DNA of 64,000 bases from an uncultured Saprospiraceae bacterium (GTDB lineage: Bacteria > Bacteroidota > Bacteroidia > Chitinophagales > Saprospiraceae), in assembly GCA_937959115.1 (NCBI GenBank), contig CALGAW010000028.1, forward strand, positions 43,415 through 107,414, in the 5' to 3' direction. The notes under the pieces are model-generated. The model was given only the letters and a program-made list of their open reading frames with translations, made no database searches and was not told where the DNA came from. Each line of letters starts with the position of its first letter. Positions within the stretch are counted from its first letter, which is position 1. Positions 38,883 through 47,928 of this stretch are shown piece after piece. A program made the position numbers and the translations under genes.

Positions 38883-41678
38883 ATGCAACTAACTAACCAT
38901 CTTCTAACAGCTATTCTAATAATAGTTGGCTTAAATGCAATCGCTCAAGTAAGTACCCGAAATCCTTGGGGGATGAATCAACAGCAATACGAGCTATTTG
39001 AAAACACAAGCGTCTCTGCTATCAATGCGCTACCAGGAACACACCCAACCTACGGAGCATTGTCATTACCAGAAGTGTCCTATGCAGCAAGCCCGCAAGA
39101 CAACGGCTCCGCAACAATGGGACAATTTAGATTTAAGGGAGCTCCTTCCCACTACCTAAAAGATGACCCGATCGTATTCCCTAACCAGCCAGGAGCCTCC
39201 CACCTTCATATGTTTTTTGGGAATACCAGAGCAGATGCATACAGTGAAGCAGGCACAGGTGGCCCAAACGACCTACAAGTCAAAGGCGCCAGCACCGTGC
39301 AAGGAGGCAAAGGTGCCAACCCATCATCCTATTGGATCCCAGCTATGGTAAACGGCCCGTTAAACGGTTGCAATAACCAACGTAAAATCATCTTGCCAGA
39401 CAGAATTCGAGTGTATTACAAAACAAGACAACCAGTAGCATCTGACATCATTCCTGTTGGTCTAGAAGTGATTGGAGGCAACTTGCCACATACACCTGGG
39501 CCAATGGTGCACGGGATGACCATCCAAAATGCAAACGGGGGGTCGAATAGAGATGCTGCGGCTTGGGGCTTCTACGATCCATCTGTCGGGCAGTTAGTAC
39601 AAAGTCAACCCACCATTCCTCAATCAAACCCAAATGGCTATACTTACATAAGAGCTGTCATTGGTTTTCCTCAATGTTTTAGAGAAGATGTCAATGGAGG
39701 CTTCGTACTGAGTTCCGCAGATCATCTTAGTCATCAGTTGATGTTAGAAAACGGAGGTGGTGGAAATCGTGATGCAGATCCGTGTCCTAGTGATTTTCCA
39801 AATCGTATTCCTAAAATTGAACTCTTAATCGATTTTAGATGGCCAGCAAATGGCGATGTAAGTAACTGGCGCTTATCTTCCGATATGGGAGCAAACACTG
39901 ATGCTCAAGTGCCACATCCAGGTGGAAGTTTGCACGGAGATATCCTTTTTGCTTGGAACGAAATGGTACAAGCTTCATGGAAAGACCAATGTCATGATGC
40001 GAATGATCCTAGAAATTGTGCGAATGGACAGACTGGGACACAATGGAATTTAGATCGTATTGAAAACACTTCTACGATTTCCAATATGATCTATACTGGA
40101 CCAATAGATTATTTGCCAGATCCGTACGATTGTGTTCAGTGTCCTCCTGCAGGCACTGCTTGCGATGACAATGATTCAAAGACGATAAACGATGTCTATG
40201 ATAACAATTGCAACTGTGCAGGTACCTGTATAGCCGCTGGTATGACCTGTGATGACAAGGATCCACTAACTATAAATGATGCTTGGGATGGACAATGTAA
40301 TTGCGCAGGTGTTTGTGCTCCTGTAGGAACGCCTTGTGATGATAATGACCCAACCACGGTAAACGATGTTTATGACGGCCTTTGTAATTGTGCTGGAACT
40401 TTTGTTCCTGGTCGCGGGATCTGTCAATTCGATGTTCCTGCGGTCATAGATGGATTTGACAATGACTGGACAGCTGATTCTACATTTTACGTAACAAAAG
40501 TACTAGGAGGCACGATTGCTAATCCCTCAGATTTAAGTGCTGAATTTAAACTGGGTTATGATGAGAACTACCTCTATGCTTTTGGTAAAGTAACGGATGA
40601 TCTATTGATAAATGATTCTCCAAACCCATGGCATGATGACTGTTTTGAATTATACATCGATGGAGGAAATGATAAAAGCACCACATACGACAGTGATGAT
40701 TTTCAATTGCTCTTTCGATATAATGATCCAATCGCTTACAATGCTTCTGGTGGTGTCAATAATCCTACAGGACTTGATTTCGCTATGGTGAATTCTGCTA
40801 CAGGGTATAATGTGGAGATTCGTGCAAGCTGGGCCTTCCTAGGAATTCCTCCTTTAACTGAAGGGAGTAAAATTGGACTAGATGTGCATGTAAATGATGA
40901 TGATGACGGTGCCGATAGAGAAAAATTCATTTCTTGGTCAGACGATCAGAATATTGCTTGGAACAATCCTTCCGTTTTTGGTGAAATTTTATTTGAAGAA
41001 TGCCAATCTACTTTCATAACACCCAACATTTGTCTATGGATGGAAGGTGCTTATAATGCAAACACGAATGAAATGGCCACTCAGTTGGTTCAACTTAATC
41101 TATTGCCAATTGCTCAACCATACAATACACCTCCTTGGAATTATGCAGGCACAGAATCAGTGAATGGGTTAGCTTCCTCGATGGTTGATTGGGTGATGGT
41201 AAGCCTTAGAACAACACCCGCTAAATCATCTGAAATTGTCACGACTGCTGCCCTATTAAGAAACGACGGCTGCCTTGTATTTCCTGATGAAGACTTCCTT
41301 TCAGAGAGTCTAGGAACATCCTTCTACATTGTAGTAGAACACCGCAATCACATTGGAGTGATGTCACCTACCCCAGTTACTGTTGCTCAAGGGATGTTGA
41401 CTTATGACTTTAGAAGCGGAGACAGTTATACCAGTGGGGGGCAAGGACAAAAAGAGATTGCTCCCGGTGTCTGGGGTTTGTTTGCAGGTGATGGAGATCA
41501 ATTAACAGATATTAATGGGTATGACATCAATGGAGTAGACAATTCAAGCTGGATGCCTCAAAATGGACAGTTTAATGTCTATGGCTATGGTGACTACAAT
41601 CTGGATGGTGATGTATCGGGAATGGATAAGATTCTCTGGTCTGCTAACAACGGTGTTTATTCAACCTTAGACAGGTGA
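38883..41678 (+). CDS. Secreted DUF1996-like protein with CBM9 and dockerin-like C-terminal module
   Basis: A signal peptide (MQLTNHLLTAILIIVGLNAIAQ) is followed by a DUF1996-like domain (about 60-415). Its hallmarks are DDPIVFPNQPGASHLHMFFG, SSYWIPAM and IRVYYKTR; the family is known from fungi and some bacteria and its activity is not established. Three short Cys-rich repeats (about 420-520; TACDDNDSKTINDVYD, NCNCAG) and a CBM9-like domain (about 525-705; YLYAFGKVTDD, DDCFELYIDGG) come next. The recurring module closes the protein (about 713-931; EGAYN, VDWVMVSLR, EHRNHIGVMSP, DYNLDGDVSGMD). The last 480 residues closely match the nucleoside-hydrolase-like protein at 19623, so the two share a tail with different heads. 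No T9SS sorting domain is present. Confidence 0.82.
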   Translation: MQLTNHLLTAILIIVGLNAIAQVSTRNPWGMNQQQYELFENTSVSAINALPGTHPTYGALSLPEVSYAASPQDNGSATMGQFRFKGAPSHYLKDDPIVFPNQPGASHLHMFFGNTRADAYSEAGTGGPNDLQVKGASTVQGGKGANPSSYWIPAMVNGPLNGCNNQRKIILPDRIRVYYKTRQPVASDIIPVGLEVIGGNLPHTPGPMVHGMTIQNANGGSNRDAAAWGFYDPSVGQLVQSQPTIPQSNPNGYTYIRAVIGFPQCFREDVNGGFVLSSADHLSHQLMLENGGGGNRDADPCPSDFPNRIPKIELLIDFRWPANGDVSNWRLSSDMGANTDAQVPHPGGSLHGDILFAWNEMVQASWKDQCHDANDPRNCANGQTGTQWNLDRIENTSTISNMIYTGPIDYLPDPYDCVQCPPAGTACDDNDSKTINDVYDNNCNCAGTCIAAGMTCDDKDPLTINDAWDGQCNCAGVCAPVGTPCDDNDPTTVNDVYDGLCNCAGTFVPGRGICQFDVPAVIDGFDNDWTADSTFYVTKVLGGTIANPSDLSAEFKLGYDENYLYAFGKVTDDLLINDSPNPWHDDCFELYIDGGNDKSTTYDSDDFQLLFRYNDPIAYNASGGVNNPTGLDFAMVNSATGYNVEIRASWAFLGIPPLTEGSKIGLDVHVNDDDDGADREKFISWSDDQNIAWNNPSVFGEILFEECQSTFITPNICLWMEGAYNANTNEMATQLVQLNLLPIAQPYNTPPWNYAGTESVNGLASSMVDWVMVSLRTTPAKSSEIVTTAALLRNDGCLVFPDEDFLSESLGTSFYIVVEHRNHIGVMSPTPVTVAQGMLTYDFRSGDSYTSGGQGQKEIAPGVWGLFAGDGDQLTDINGYDINGVDNSSWMPQNGQFNVYGYGDYNLDGDVSGMDKILWSANNGVYSTLDR

Positions 41679-41812
41679 TTGGGGTTGTCATGGTGTTTTA
41701 AATGCAACGCTATTAATCAATACTCATTCTTCCAAATAATTAAGCAAAGTTTTGTCAAGTAATAGTGGTTTGATATTCAAAGAGATAATTACTGTATTTT
41801 TAAGCATTCTCA

Positions 41813-44506
41813 TTATTCCTTTCCTTTTAAAAGGGTCTTAATGGCTTCCAATTCATTCAATATTTTCTCATTGGTTGCTTCAAGTGCTTCGATTTTATCA
41901 TTTTGCTCCTTGATGATTTCTTGTTGCTCCTGAACAGATTTTACTAAGGGCACCACAAACGTAGAATACCGCAATCCGTAATGATCATTTTCGTTTTGAG
42001 GTTGGTCAACCCCACTAAACTGATAACCGAGTTTCTGGGCAGCGGCCTCTACCTCCTGAGCCACAAATCCAGTCTCTAGCTGATTCTGCACGAGGCGCTC
42101 AGCAGCTTGTAAACTAGGACTGCCAGCAACAACTTCAGTTAATCCAGCTACTGTTTTTAGCTTACCCGTGTCAAAATTGTAGGTGACAGGTCTAAGTTTT
42201 AAGATGAAATCTAGCCCAGGGACATCTTCCCTCACATTCGTCTTAAATTGAGCATCAGAAAGATTCGTCCATGCCCGGAATCCTTCGATGGAATTCGTTA
42301 ATATGGTGCCAATTTTCACTTGGTTGCTTGCAGTAAGGTTGGCATATGCGCCCACTGCTGTAGAACTACTATAAGTTTGTGTAGCGTTACCCGTCGTCAC
42401 ACCAGCATTAGAACCAAGGCAGGTATTGCCTGTACCGTTTAGTTGACGTCCAGAAAACGCACCAAGAGAGGAGTTGTTGCTTCTTGCCGCTGAGGCTACT
42501 TCACCAGCATTAAATCCAATTGCAGTATTTTCGGTACCATTTACGTTGTTTCTTAAGGCGTTCGTTCCAATTGCGATATTGTATTGACCATTTGAATTGT
42601 TGAATAATGTCTGACCCCCAATCGCAACGTTACTCCCACCAATCGAATTGTTTAACAGTGCTCCATTTCCGATTCCAACATTGCTACTGCCAGTAGAATT
42701 ATTGCTAAGAGCTTCGCTTCCAATGCCAACATTAAAGTCGCCGTTAGAATTGTCACTAAGTGCATTGATCCCAATTCCAACATTATATACACCGAATACG
42801 TTTGAATTATTTACTCCACGACCAATGGCTATATTGTTGTTAAAATTAACGAATTCTAATGTATTAGGAGTGAAGCGATATTTCTCAATATTGTTGATAT
42901 AGAAGCGCGTATCCGTATCTTTAATAATTCGAATTGCCCAATTGGCATCCCCGTCGGTAAGCCCAAAGTTTACACCATTACCTGAACCTAAAACTGCACC
43001 ATAGCGCTCTAATTCTGCATCCCTAAAAATGAACTGGGAAATTGTACTATGGTTTGAGTAGTGTTGAATACTTGAACTATTGTCAGCATAGAGCTGTTGG
43101 TCAGCTCCAAAGAAAACCCTTCTACCGTCTGTCCGTAAATTGCCGACAGTGTGAATACTTTGTGCTGGGACTGTTGTACCTACTCCAACATTACCGTTTT
43201 CAAGAATTCTCATTTTTTCATCATTGTTTATCCTGAAGCTAGTGTACAGATCTTTCTCAAGTCTCAATGCCCATTGCGCATCTCCATCCAGAAGCCCAAA
43301 GCGCGCACCATCACCAGAACCGTAGAGTCTACCATATGCTTCATCTTCCTTATCTCTTAATATTAATTGTGCAACAGTACTGTGATTTCCATCTAAATAA
43401 AAAGCGCTTGCATTATCTGCAAAAATGCGTTGATCAGCACCAAAAAAAACAGATCTTCCATCTACTCGCAAATTGCCAATCGAGTGAATACGCTCAGTGG
43501 GAGCTGTTATCCCGAATCCAGTGAAGCCATTAGGCATTATGCGGACACGTTCTGTATTAGTAGCGGTGGTTCTAAATATGATACCCTCGCCAGCCAAATA
43601 AGACCAACCATTTGTCCACGGAATATGCGTAGAGCCATTGGCAGAATTGACCTCAAGTCCACGAGCAGTTGGGTCGACCATGACGGTCAATTTGCCTCCA
43701 GGAGAAGCCGTGCCAATTCCTACATGTCCATTGTCTCTAATGGTCATCTTTGTGTCATCGTTAATTCGAAATTGAGTATAATCATCCTTTGCTTGCAAAT
43801 AACCCCAATGACCATCACCGTCAAGAAGCCCAAAGAAGTTGCCATTCGAGCTGCCATAAATACTACCATATCGATCTGCATCAGAATCTTCTAATATAAA
43901 TTGAGAAACATCAATGTGATTGGAGGTATACGTTAGATTAGCAATACCATTGCCATATAGCTGTTGAGTTGCACCAAAGAAAAGTCTTCTTCCATCCATT
44001 CTAATATTACCTGTCGCATGCAATTGTTGAGCGGGAGCTGTTGTTCCAAGTCCTAGTCGGCCATTCTCATTTGCATAGAAGAAAGTCGAATTATTGTTCT
44101 TGATTTCGAATGCCCCAGCACCGCTCAGGTCAAATGCCATATTAAATGATCCCTGTGTCACTGTTGTGTTTTTAATCAACGGCCCGCCAAGCTGAAATCC
44201 ATTCGTCGTTGGGTCAAGATTTAAGCCATTATGCACCGCAGTACTAAAGGGTCTCCATCTCAAACCATCATAGTAGTAAAATCCAGTATTATAATCAGTC
44301 TGGTAAACAAGTAAACCCGTTGCAGGATTGTCAATTATATCCCTTTGAAACAAGGTCATCCTAGGGATTAGAAGTCCTCCTTCTGTAGAATTAATGTCTA
44401 ACACAGCAGAGGAGTCTGGTGTAGTTGTATTGATACCAACATTAGAAATTTGAGCAAAAAGGGAGATTGGTAACAAAAATATAAGAATGGAAATTAGCTT
44501 ATTCAT
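41813..44506 (-). CDS. Fibre/adhesin with YadA-head-like repeats and endosialidase-type chaperone domain
   Basis: A signal peptide (MNKLISILIFLLPISLFAQ) and a head shared with the protein at 16957 (VGINTTTPDSSAVLDI, GFYYYDGLRW) are followed by three tandem units of about 110-130 residues (GNIRMDGRRLFFGA, GNLRVDGRSVFFGA, GNLRTDGRRVFFGA). Then come about eight YadA-head-like motifs (NVGIGINALSDNS, NVGIGSEALSNNS, NIAIGTNALRNNV), which form left-handed trimeric beta-rolls in known adhesins. The C-terminus is a peptidase S74 (endosialidase chaperone) domain with the Ser-Lys dyad spacing S-D-x-x-x-K (SDAQFK) and a final coiled coil (about 850-897). In that family the chaperone drives trimerisation and cleaves itself off. 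A trimeric surface fibre is therefore likely. No T9SS sorting domain is seen. Confidence 0.85.
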   Translation of the reverse strand: MNKLISILIFLLPISLFAQISNVGINTTTPDSSAVLDINSTEGGLLIPRMTLFQRDIIDNPATGLLVYQTDYNTGFYYYDGLRWRPFSTAVHNGLNLDPTTNGFQLGGPLIKNTTVTQGSFNMAFDLSGAGAFEIKNNNSTFFYANENGRLGLGTTAPAQQLHATGNIRMDGRRLFFGATQQLYGNGIANLTYTSNHIDVSQFILEDSDADRYGSIYGSSNGNFFGLLDGDGHWGYLQAKDDYTQFRINDDTKMTIRDNGHVGIGTASPGGKLTVMVDPTARGLEVNSANGSTHIPWTNGWSYLAGEGIIFRTTATNTERVRIMPNGFTGFGITAPTERIHSIGNLRVDGRSVFFGADQRIFADNASAFYLDGNHSTVAQLILRDKEDEAYGRLYGSGDGARFGLLDGDAQWALRLEKDLYTSFRINNDEKMRILENGNVGVGTTVPAQSIHTVGNLRTDGRRVFFGADQQLYADNSSSIQHYSNHSTISQFIFRDAELERYGAVLGSGNGVNFGLTDGDANWAIRIIKDTDTRFYINNIEKYRFTPNTLEFVNFNNNIAIGRGVNNSNVFGVYNVGIGINALSDNSNGDFNVGIGSEALSNNSTGSSNVGIGNGALLNNSIGGSNVAIGGQTLFNNSNGQYNIAIGTNALRNNVNGTENTAIGFNAGEVASAARSNNSSLGAFSGRQLNGTGNTCLGSNAGVTTGNATQTYSSSTAVGAYANLTASNQVKIGTILTNSIEGFRAWTNLSDAQFKTNVREDVPGLDFILKLRPVTYNFDTGKLKTVAGLTEVVAGSPSLQAAERLVQNQLETGFVAQEVEAAAQKLGYQFSGVDQPQNENDHYGLRYSTFVVPLVKSVQEQQEIIKEQNDKIEALEATNEKILNELEAIKTLLKGKE

Positions 44507-44854
44507 AGTAAGGTATTTGAGACTTAAGTCTAAATATATTTTATTAATCCTAAATGTGTTTATGGGACATTACTTGGTTCTACTGGAAAGAACAAGACAG
44601 TAGAAATTCCAAGTTCGAGGGATATATGATCTAAATTACGAAAAAATAAGCAAACAATCCAGATAAAATTGCTTCTCAAGCCCTGTACATTTGTTCGTGA
44701 TTTGATTCTCGGAGCTTACGTATAGGCGGAAAATCGAAGTGGGATTCACGCGTTTTCTCCATTAAAATATAAAAGACCCGCTATATATAGCAGGTCTTCA
44801 ATAAAGGCATTCTTAAAAAAATGCTTACTTTAGTTGTACATTGTTTTACCCATT
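44507..44854. other. Intergenic region between two minus-strand genes
   Basis: It holds the terminator of the giant surface gene (44773-44798) and, at its left side, the promoter region of the fibre gene. Nothing else is recognisable. Confidence 0.55.
44773..44798 (-). terminator. Intrinsic terminator of the giant surface gene, copy 3
   Basis: A 12-bp stem with one mismatch (aagacccgctat with atagcaggtctt) is followed, reading on the minus strand, by ttttatatttt. It lies about 55 bp beyond the stop of the surface gene. Confidence 0.8.
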
Positions 44855-47728
44855 TTATTGTATGATAACCTTCCCACTTCCCAGGGTTTTTTGATCCAAA
44901 TGAATGGTGTAGAAATAAATGCCAGAGACTAAGAGATCTCGATTAAAACGATAATACTTATCATCTACAAATTGAGCTTGTTTCAATAACGTTCCACTAG
45001 CATTGTATAGTTTAAATGTCTTTTGGCCAACCGGAGCATTTTTTAGTTCAAAATCAGCATATTTTACAAAGGGATTTGGCCTTACGTTGATCGAATAGTC
45101 TGGATGATCGGGAAGATCAACTGCTTTGGTTGTAATTTGAATTGGAATAAAATCCTCACCAATCTCATGGAATGTTTGATTTGTAATCACAGGTTCATTA
45201 AAATCAAAATAGATTGCTGCACTATTGTAAATAAGGGTTCCAAGAGGCAAATTGTCTTCTTGAGAAATTCTAAACTTAACAAATCCATGAGAACCAGGTT
45301 CGTTCGTAGTAGAATCTACAAGCAGTATATCATTAAAAACGAATTTTAAGACGTTGCCATTGATAATTTGAAAATCGTAAGCATGACTAGAAGCACCTGG
45401 GATCACAGAACTGACATCAAGGAACTCAGATAGCGTATCTCTAATCGCAACAGTAAATGCGGTGTCTGTGCCTGTATTTTGAAACCGAATGTGATATTCC
45501 AGATCTACATTGGCCTCAATGAAGTGTTCTAGGCCAAAACCTGCTGGCTCGGCTCGTTTATCATTCGGATCAAAAGCACCAATATTTTCTTGGCAATCAA
45601 TAGAAATGTAATCTAGGACATCGTCTTCCGCATAATCAGTAATAAAGCCAGTACTAAATTGCTGGTTGATTGGGTTGACTCCACAACCCTCGATTGCAAT
45701 GGTAGGGGTGTAACTAGAAGGGAAGTACCCTAGGGCCTGACCAGCATTCATTCTGTAAGTGCTGCCATTTGAAGGGACCTTTAACGGTAGGGATTCCCCT
45801 GGAGCAAGAACGAAAAATCCGTTTTTCATAATGATATTGTCCTCTATAATTACATAGTCTTGTTGCATAGACATCCCACCTTGTCCAGTATTTTGGATAA
45901 TAAAGGTGATAGAATCAGGTGCACAGGTCACATCTAAGCTAGTGATAGAGCCATCCCAGCCAGTTCCAAATGGGACACAAATTGAATCTGGAAAAATATG
46001 GGCTTCCACGCAATGTGTTTGACCTAGTACAGTTGAGTCGCAATCAACCGCTACATTAACTGAAAAACTACCACATTCGTTGACATTCACGTTTCCAATC
46101 CAGAATGTATAGAGATTACCAGTTTGGGCTGTCCATGGAAGCGTACTTGAATTGACTGTCATAAAAGGATCAAACTCAATTTCCAAATAGCTATTCGGAG
46201 AAGGAATGGTTCCTTGGTTGCAGTAGTTTACGGTATAGATGTTGTCAAAGCACCTGCGCAGTAAAGGTGTAGAGATATCAACAATTAGATTCACGCAATT
46301 TTCGCCTGACTGAACAGCTAAATCAGTATATAGTGTGTCCTTAGGAGGTACATAGATTGATTGGGGCTGACAAGGCAACCAAAGATTGTTTGGTGGGATA
46401 ACTGAGAGTATGTAATTTCCTGAATCCAGGTTGATATTGTAGTTCCCCGTTTGGTCAGTTATTGCATAATGTGTCTGAGCACCTTTTGCTTCTACCATCC
46501 AGTTTTGCAGGTTCAGTTCTGAAGAGTCTACAGTACAATTTAAATTAGAGTCATGAGCAACATTTCCTACCGTAAAACTTTGATGCAAGTTGCCGTTTTG
46601 ATCAAGTTTCAAGTAATATTCACCAACAAAACTAGCACCTTGAAGTGTGGTTATTGTACCTGATACTCCAATGAAACCATTACCGTCGCTTGAAACTGTT
46701 ATTCCAGTTAAGTCAACTTCTTGAGCAGGCTTATCAAACACTACTTTCCATATTAAATTGCCTTGAGGATCTGTTTTAAGTACAAAAGAACCGCGAACTG
46801 GAGAGTTGCCTACATCAATACCCGTCGCTACTAAATCACCATTTGGACTTTCAGCTATTGCTTTAATGGCTTGAAATCCATTCAATTGAATTACTTTGGT
46901 CCAGACAAGCGTATCATTGGAGTCAAATTTAACCATCAGCATATTGGATCCATCATAACCAGCATAAACGGCTCCTCCATCTTGGGTCTTGGTTGCACAT
47001 GTGAAGCCTTCACCTGTAGTAAATTGTTGTTGTGAAATGGAGTTGCCTGTGGAGTCAAGCACTATAACAAGCGGGGCTCCATAGGTAGAGGAACTGATTG
47101 TAGTTTGTCCTATTAATGAGTAGGTGTTGTTTGCATTTACAATTACATCGTAATTGTTGTCGTACGTCAAGGTTGTTGGATTCAAAAATTCCCACTCCTT
47201 TACACCTAAAGAGTCGATCTTCATCAAATAGAAATCACCAGTTTCAAATGATAGAACAGAACCACCATCAAGGGTTTGTTTTATCTTTGCATCATTCAAG
47301 TGTGGAGGAGCTGGAAGGGTCTGTTCCCATTCCAGATTTCCTTGTTGATCGACTTTTCCTACGTATATATCATTCACTGCCCTTCCTACTAGCATGTAAC
47401 TGCCATCGTTAGTTGGTGTTAAATCAAATCCATGTGTTGCTGAATGATAGAATTTTCTCCATTGAAGAACACCGTCTGTATCTAATTTTGCCAGGGTTAA
47501 AATTCTATAAAAAAGATTATCGTTTACAGAACCAATTGACATAAATCCTCCATCTGGAGTTGCTACAAGTCGCTTAGCTGCTACATCTCGTTCTGAATCT
47601 AAAGGAAGTATACGCTCCCAACCTTGAGCTGATAAGGTAGATGTTACTACTAATAAAATAGAAATCATTATAAGAGAGGTCACTAAGGTAAATTGGGCTT
47701 TAAAGGAAGTTGTTTGTCTATTTTTCAT
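44855..47728 (-). CDS. Giant T9SS-exported surface protein, copy 3 of divergent pair
   Basis: The ATG at 47728 (MKNRQTTSFKAQFTL) is chosen over an upstream start at 47797; it gives a signal peptide ending at LSAQGW, as in the paralogues. Domains: propeller-like repeats (about 35-380; ATPDGG, K-D-x-G-x-x-x-W), a CNA-B/SdrD-like domain (DSNLNCTVDSSE, AITDQTGNYNI), LLRRC-type beta-sandwiches (IYTVNYCNQGTIP), and a DUF7619-like domain (GAFDPNDKRA, IRFQNTGTDTAF, AAIYFDFNEPVITN). The C-terminus is a type A T9SS sorting domain (VRPNPFVKYADF, LYNASGTLLKQ, LVSGIYFYTI). It is closest in plan to the copy at 10791. It is divergent from the helical gene at 47929. Function is unknown; surface display is the family expectation. 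Confidence 0.88.
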   Translation of the reverse strand: MKNRQTTSFKAQFTLVTSLIMISILLVVTSTLSAQGWERILPLDSERDVAAKRLVATPDGGFMSIGSVNDNLFYRILTLAKLDTDGVLQWRKFYHSATHGFDLTPTNDGSYMLVGRAVNDIYVGKVDQQGNLEWEQTLPAPPHLNDAKIKQTLDGGSVLSFETGDFYLMKIDSLGVKEWEFLNPTTLTYDNNYDVIVNANNTYSLIGQTTISSSTYGAPLVIVLDSTGNSISQQQFTTGEGFTCATKTQDGGAVYAGYDGSNMLMVKFDSNDTLVWTKVIQLNGFQAIKAIAESPNGDLVATGIDVGNSPVRGSFVLKTDPQGNLIWKVVFDKPAQEVDLTGITVSSDGNGFIGVSGTITTLQGASFVGEYYLKLDQNGNLHQSFTVGNVAHDSNLNCTVDSSELNLQNWMVEAKGAQTHYAITDQTGNYNINLDSGNYILSVIPPNNLWLPCQPQSIYVPPKDTLYTDLAVQSGENCVNLIVDISTPLLRRCFDNIYTVNYCNQGTIPSPNSYLEIEFDPFMTVNSSTLPWTAQTGNLYTFWIGNVNVNECGSFSVNVAVDCDSTVLGQTHCVEAHIFPDSICVPFGTGWDGSITSLDVTCAPDSITFIIQNTGQGGMSMQQDYVIIEDNIIMKNGFFVLAPGESLPLKVPSNGSTYRMNAGQALGYFPSSYTPTIAIEGCGVNPINQQFSTGFITDYAEDDVLDYISIDCQENIGAFDPNDKRAEPAGFGLEHFIEANVDLEYHIRFQNTGTDTAFTVAIRDTLSEFLDVSSVIPGASSHAYDFQIINGNVLKFVFNDILLVDSTTNEPGSHGFVKFRISQEDNLPLGTLIYNSAAIYFDFNEPVITNQTFHEIGEDFIPIQITTKAVDLPDHPDYSINVRPNPFVKYADFELKNAPVGQKTFKLYNASGTLLKQAQFVDDKYYRFNRDLLVSGIYFYTIHLDQKTLGSGKVIIQ

Positions 47729-47928
47729 AATTGTAAATTCTTTTCTTAAAACTAATAGTACAAATATGGTAGCTTTTATACCCATAAGAAAGGACAATTT
47801 TGGCCATTTGTCAGCATAAATTTTATTAAAATTTGCTGTTTGTATTTGATAGTCAGTATATTGGGGATGTTATTTTGCAGCAATAGTTTGTTGAATAATT
47901 AAAGGATAACGAATCATTTAACACCATT
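47729..47928. promoter_or_regulatory. Shared divergent promoter region of pair 3, with conserved block at 47793-47824
   Basis: Read toward the helical gene, 47793-47824 contains gacaatttt, a spacer, and gcataaatttt, matching the blocks of pairs 1 and 2 in order and total length. The flank attaaaattt just after it is also shared with pair 1. The distance to the surface gene start (64 bp) is close to pair 1 (56 bp), while the helical gene start is farther away (104 bp, against about 60 bp in the others). Confidence 0.5.

Noticed and set aside
43430..43894. Plus-strand frames of up to 154 codons
   Set aside because: They are antisense to the tandem repeats of the fibre gene and low in protein-like character.
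16957..44506. Prophage suggested by tail-spike and S74-chaperone domains
   Set aside because: Both proteins have signal peptides, and there are no capsid, portal, terminase, integrase or lysis genes nearby.
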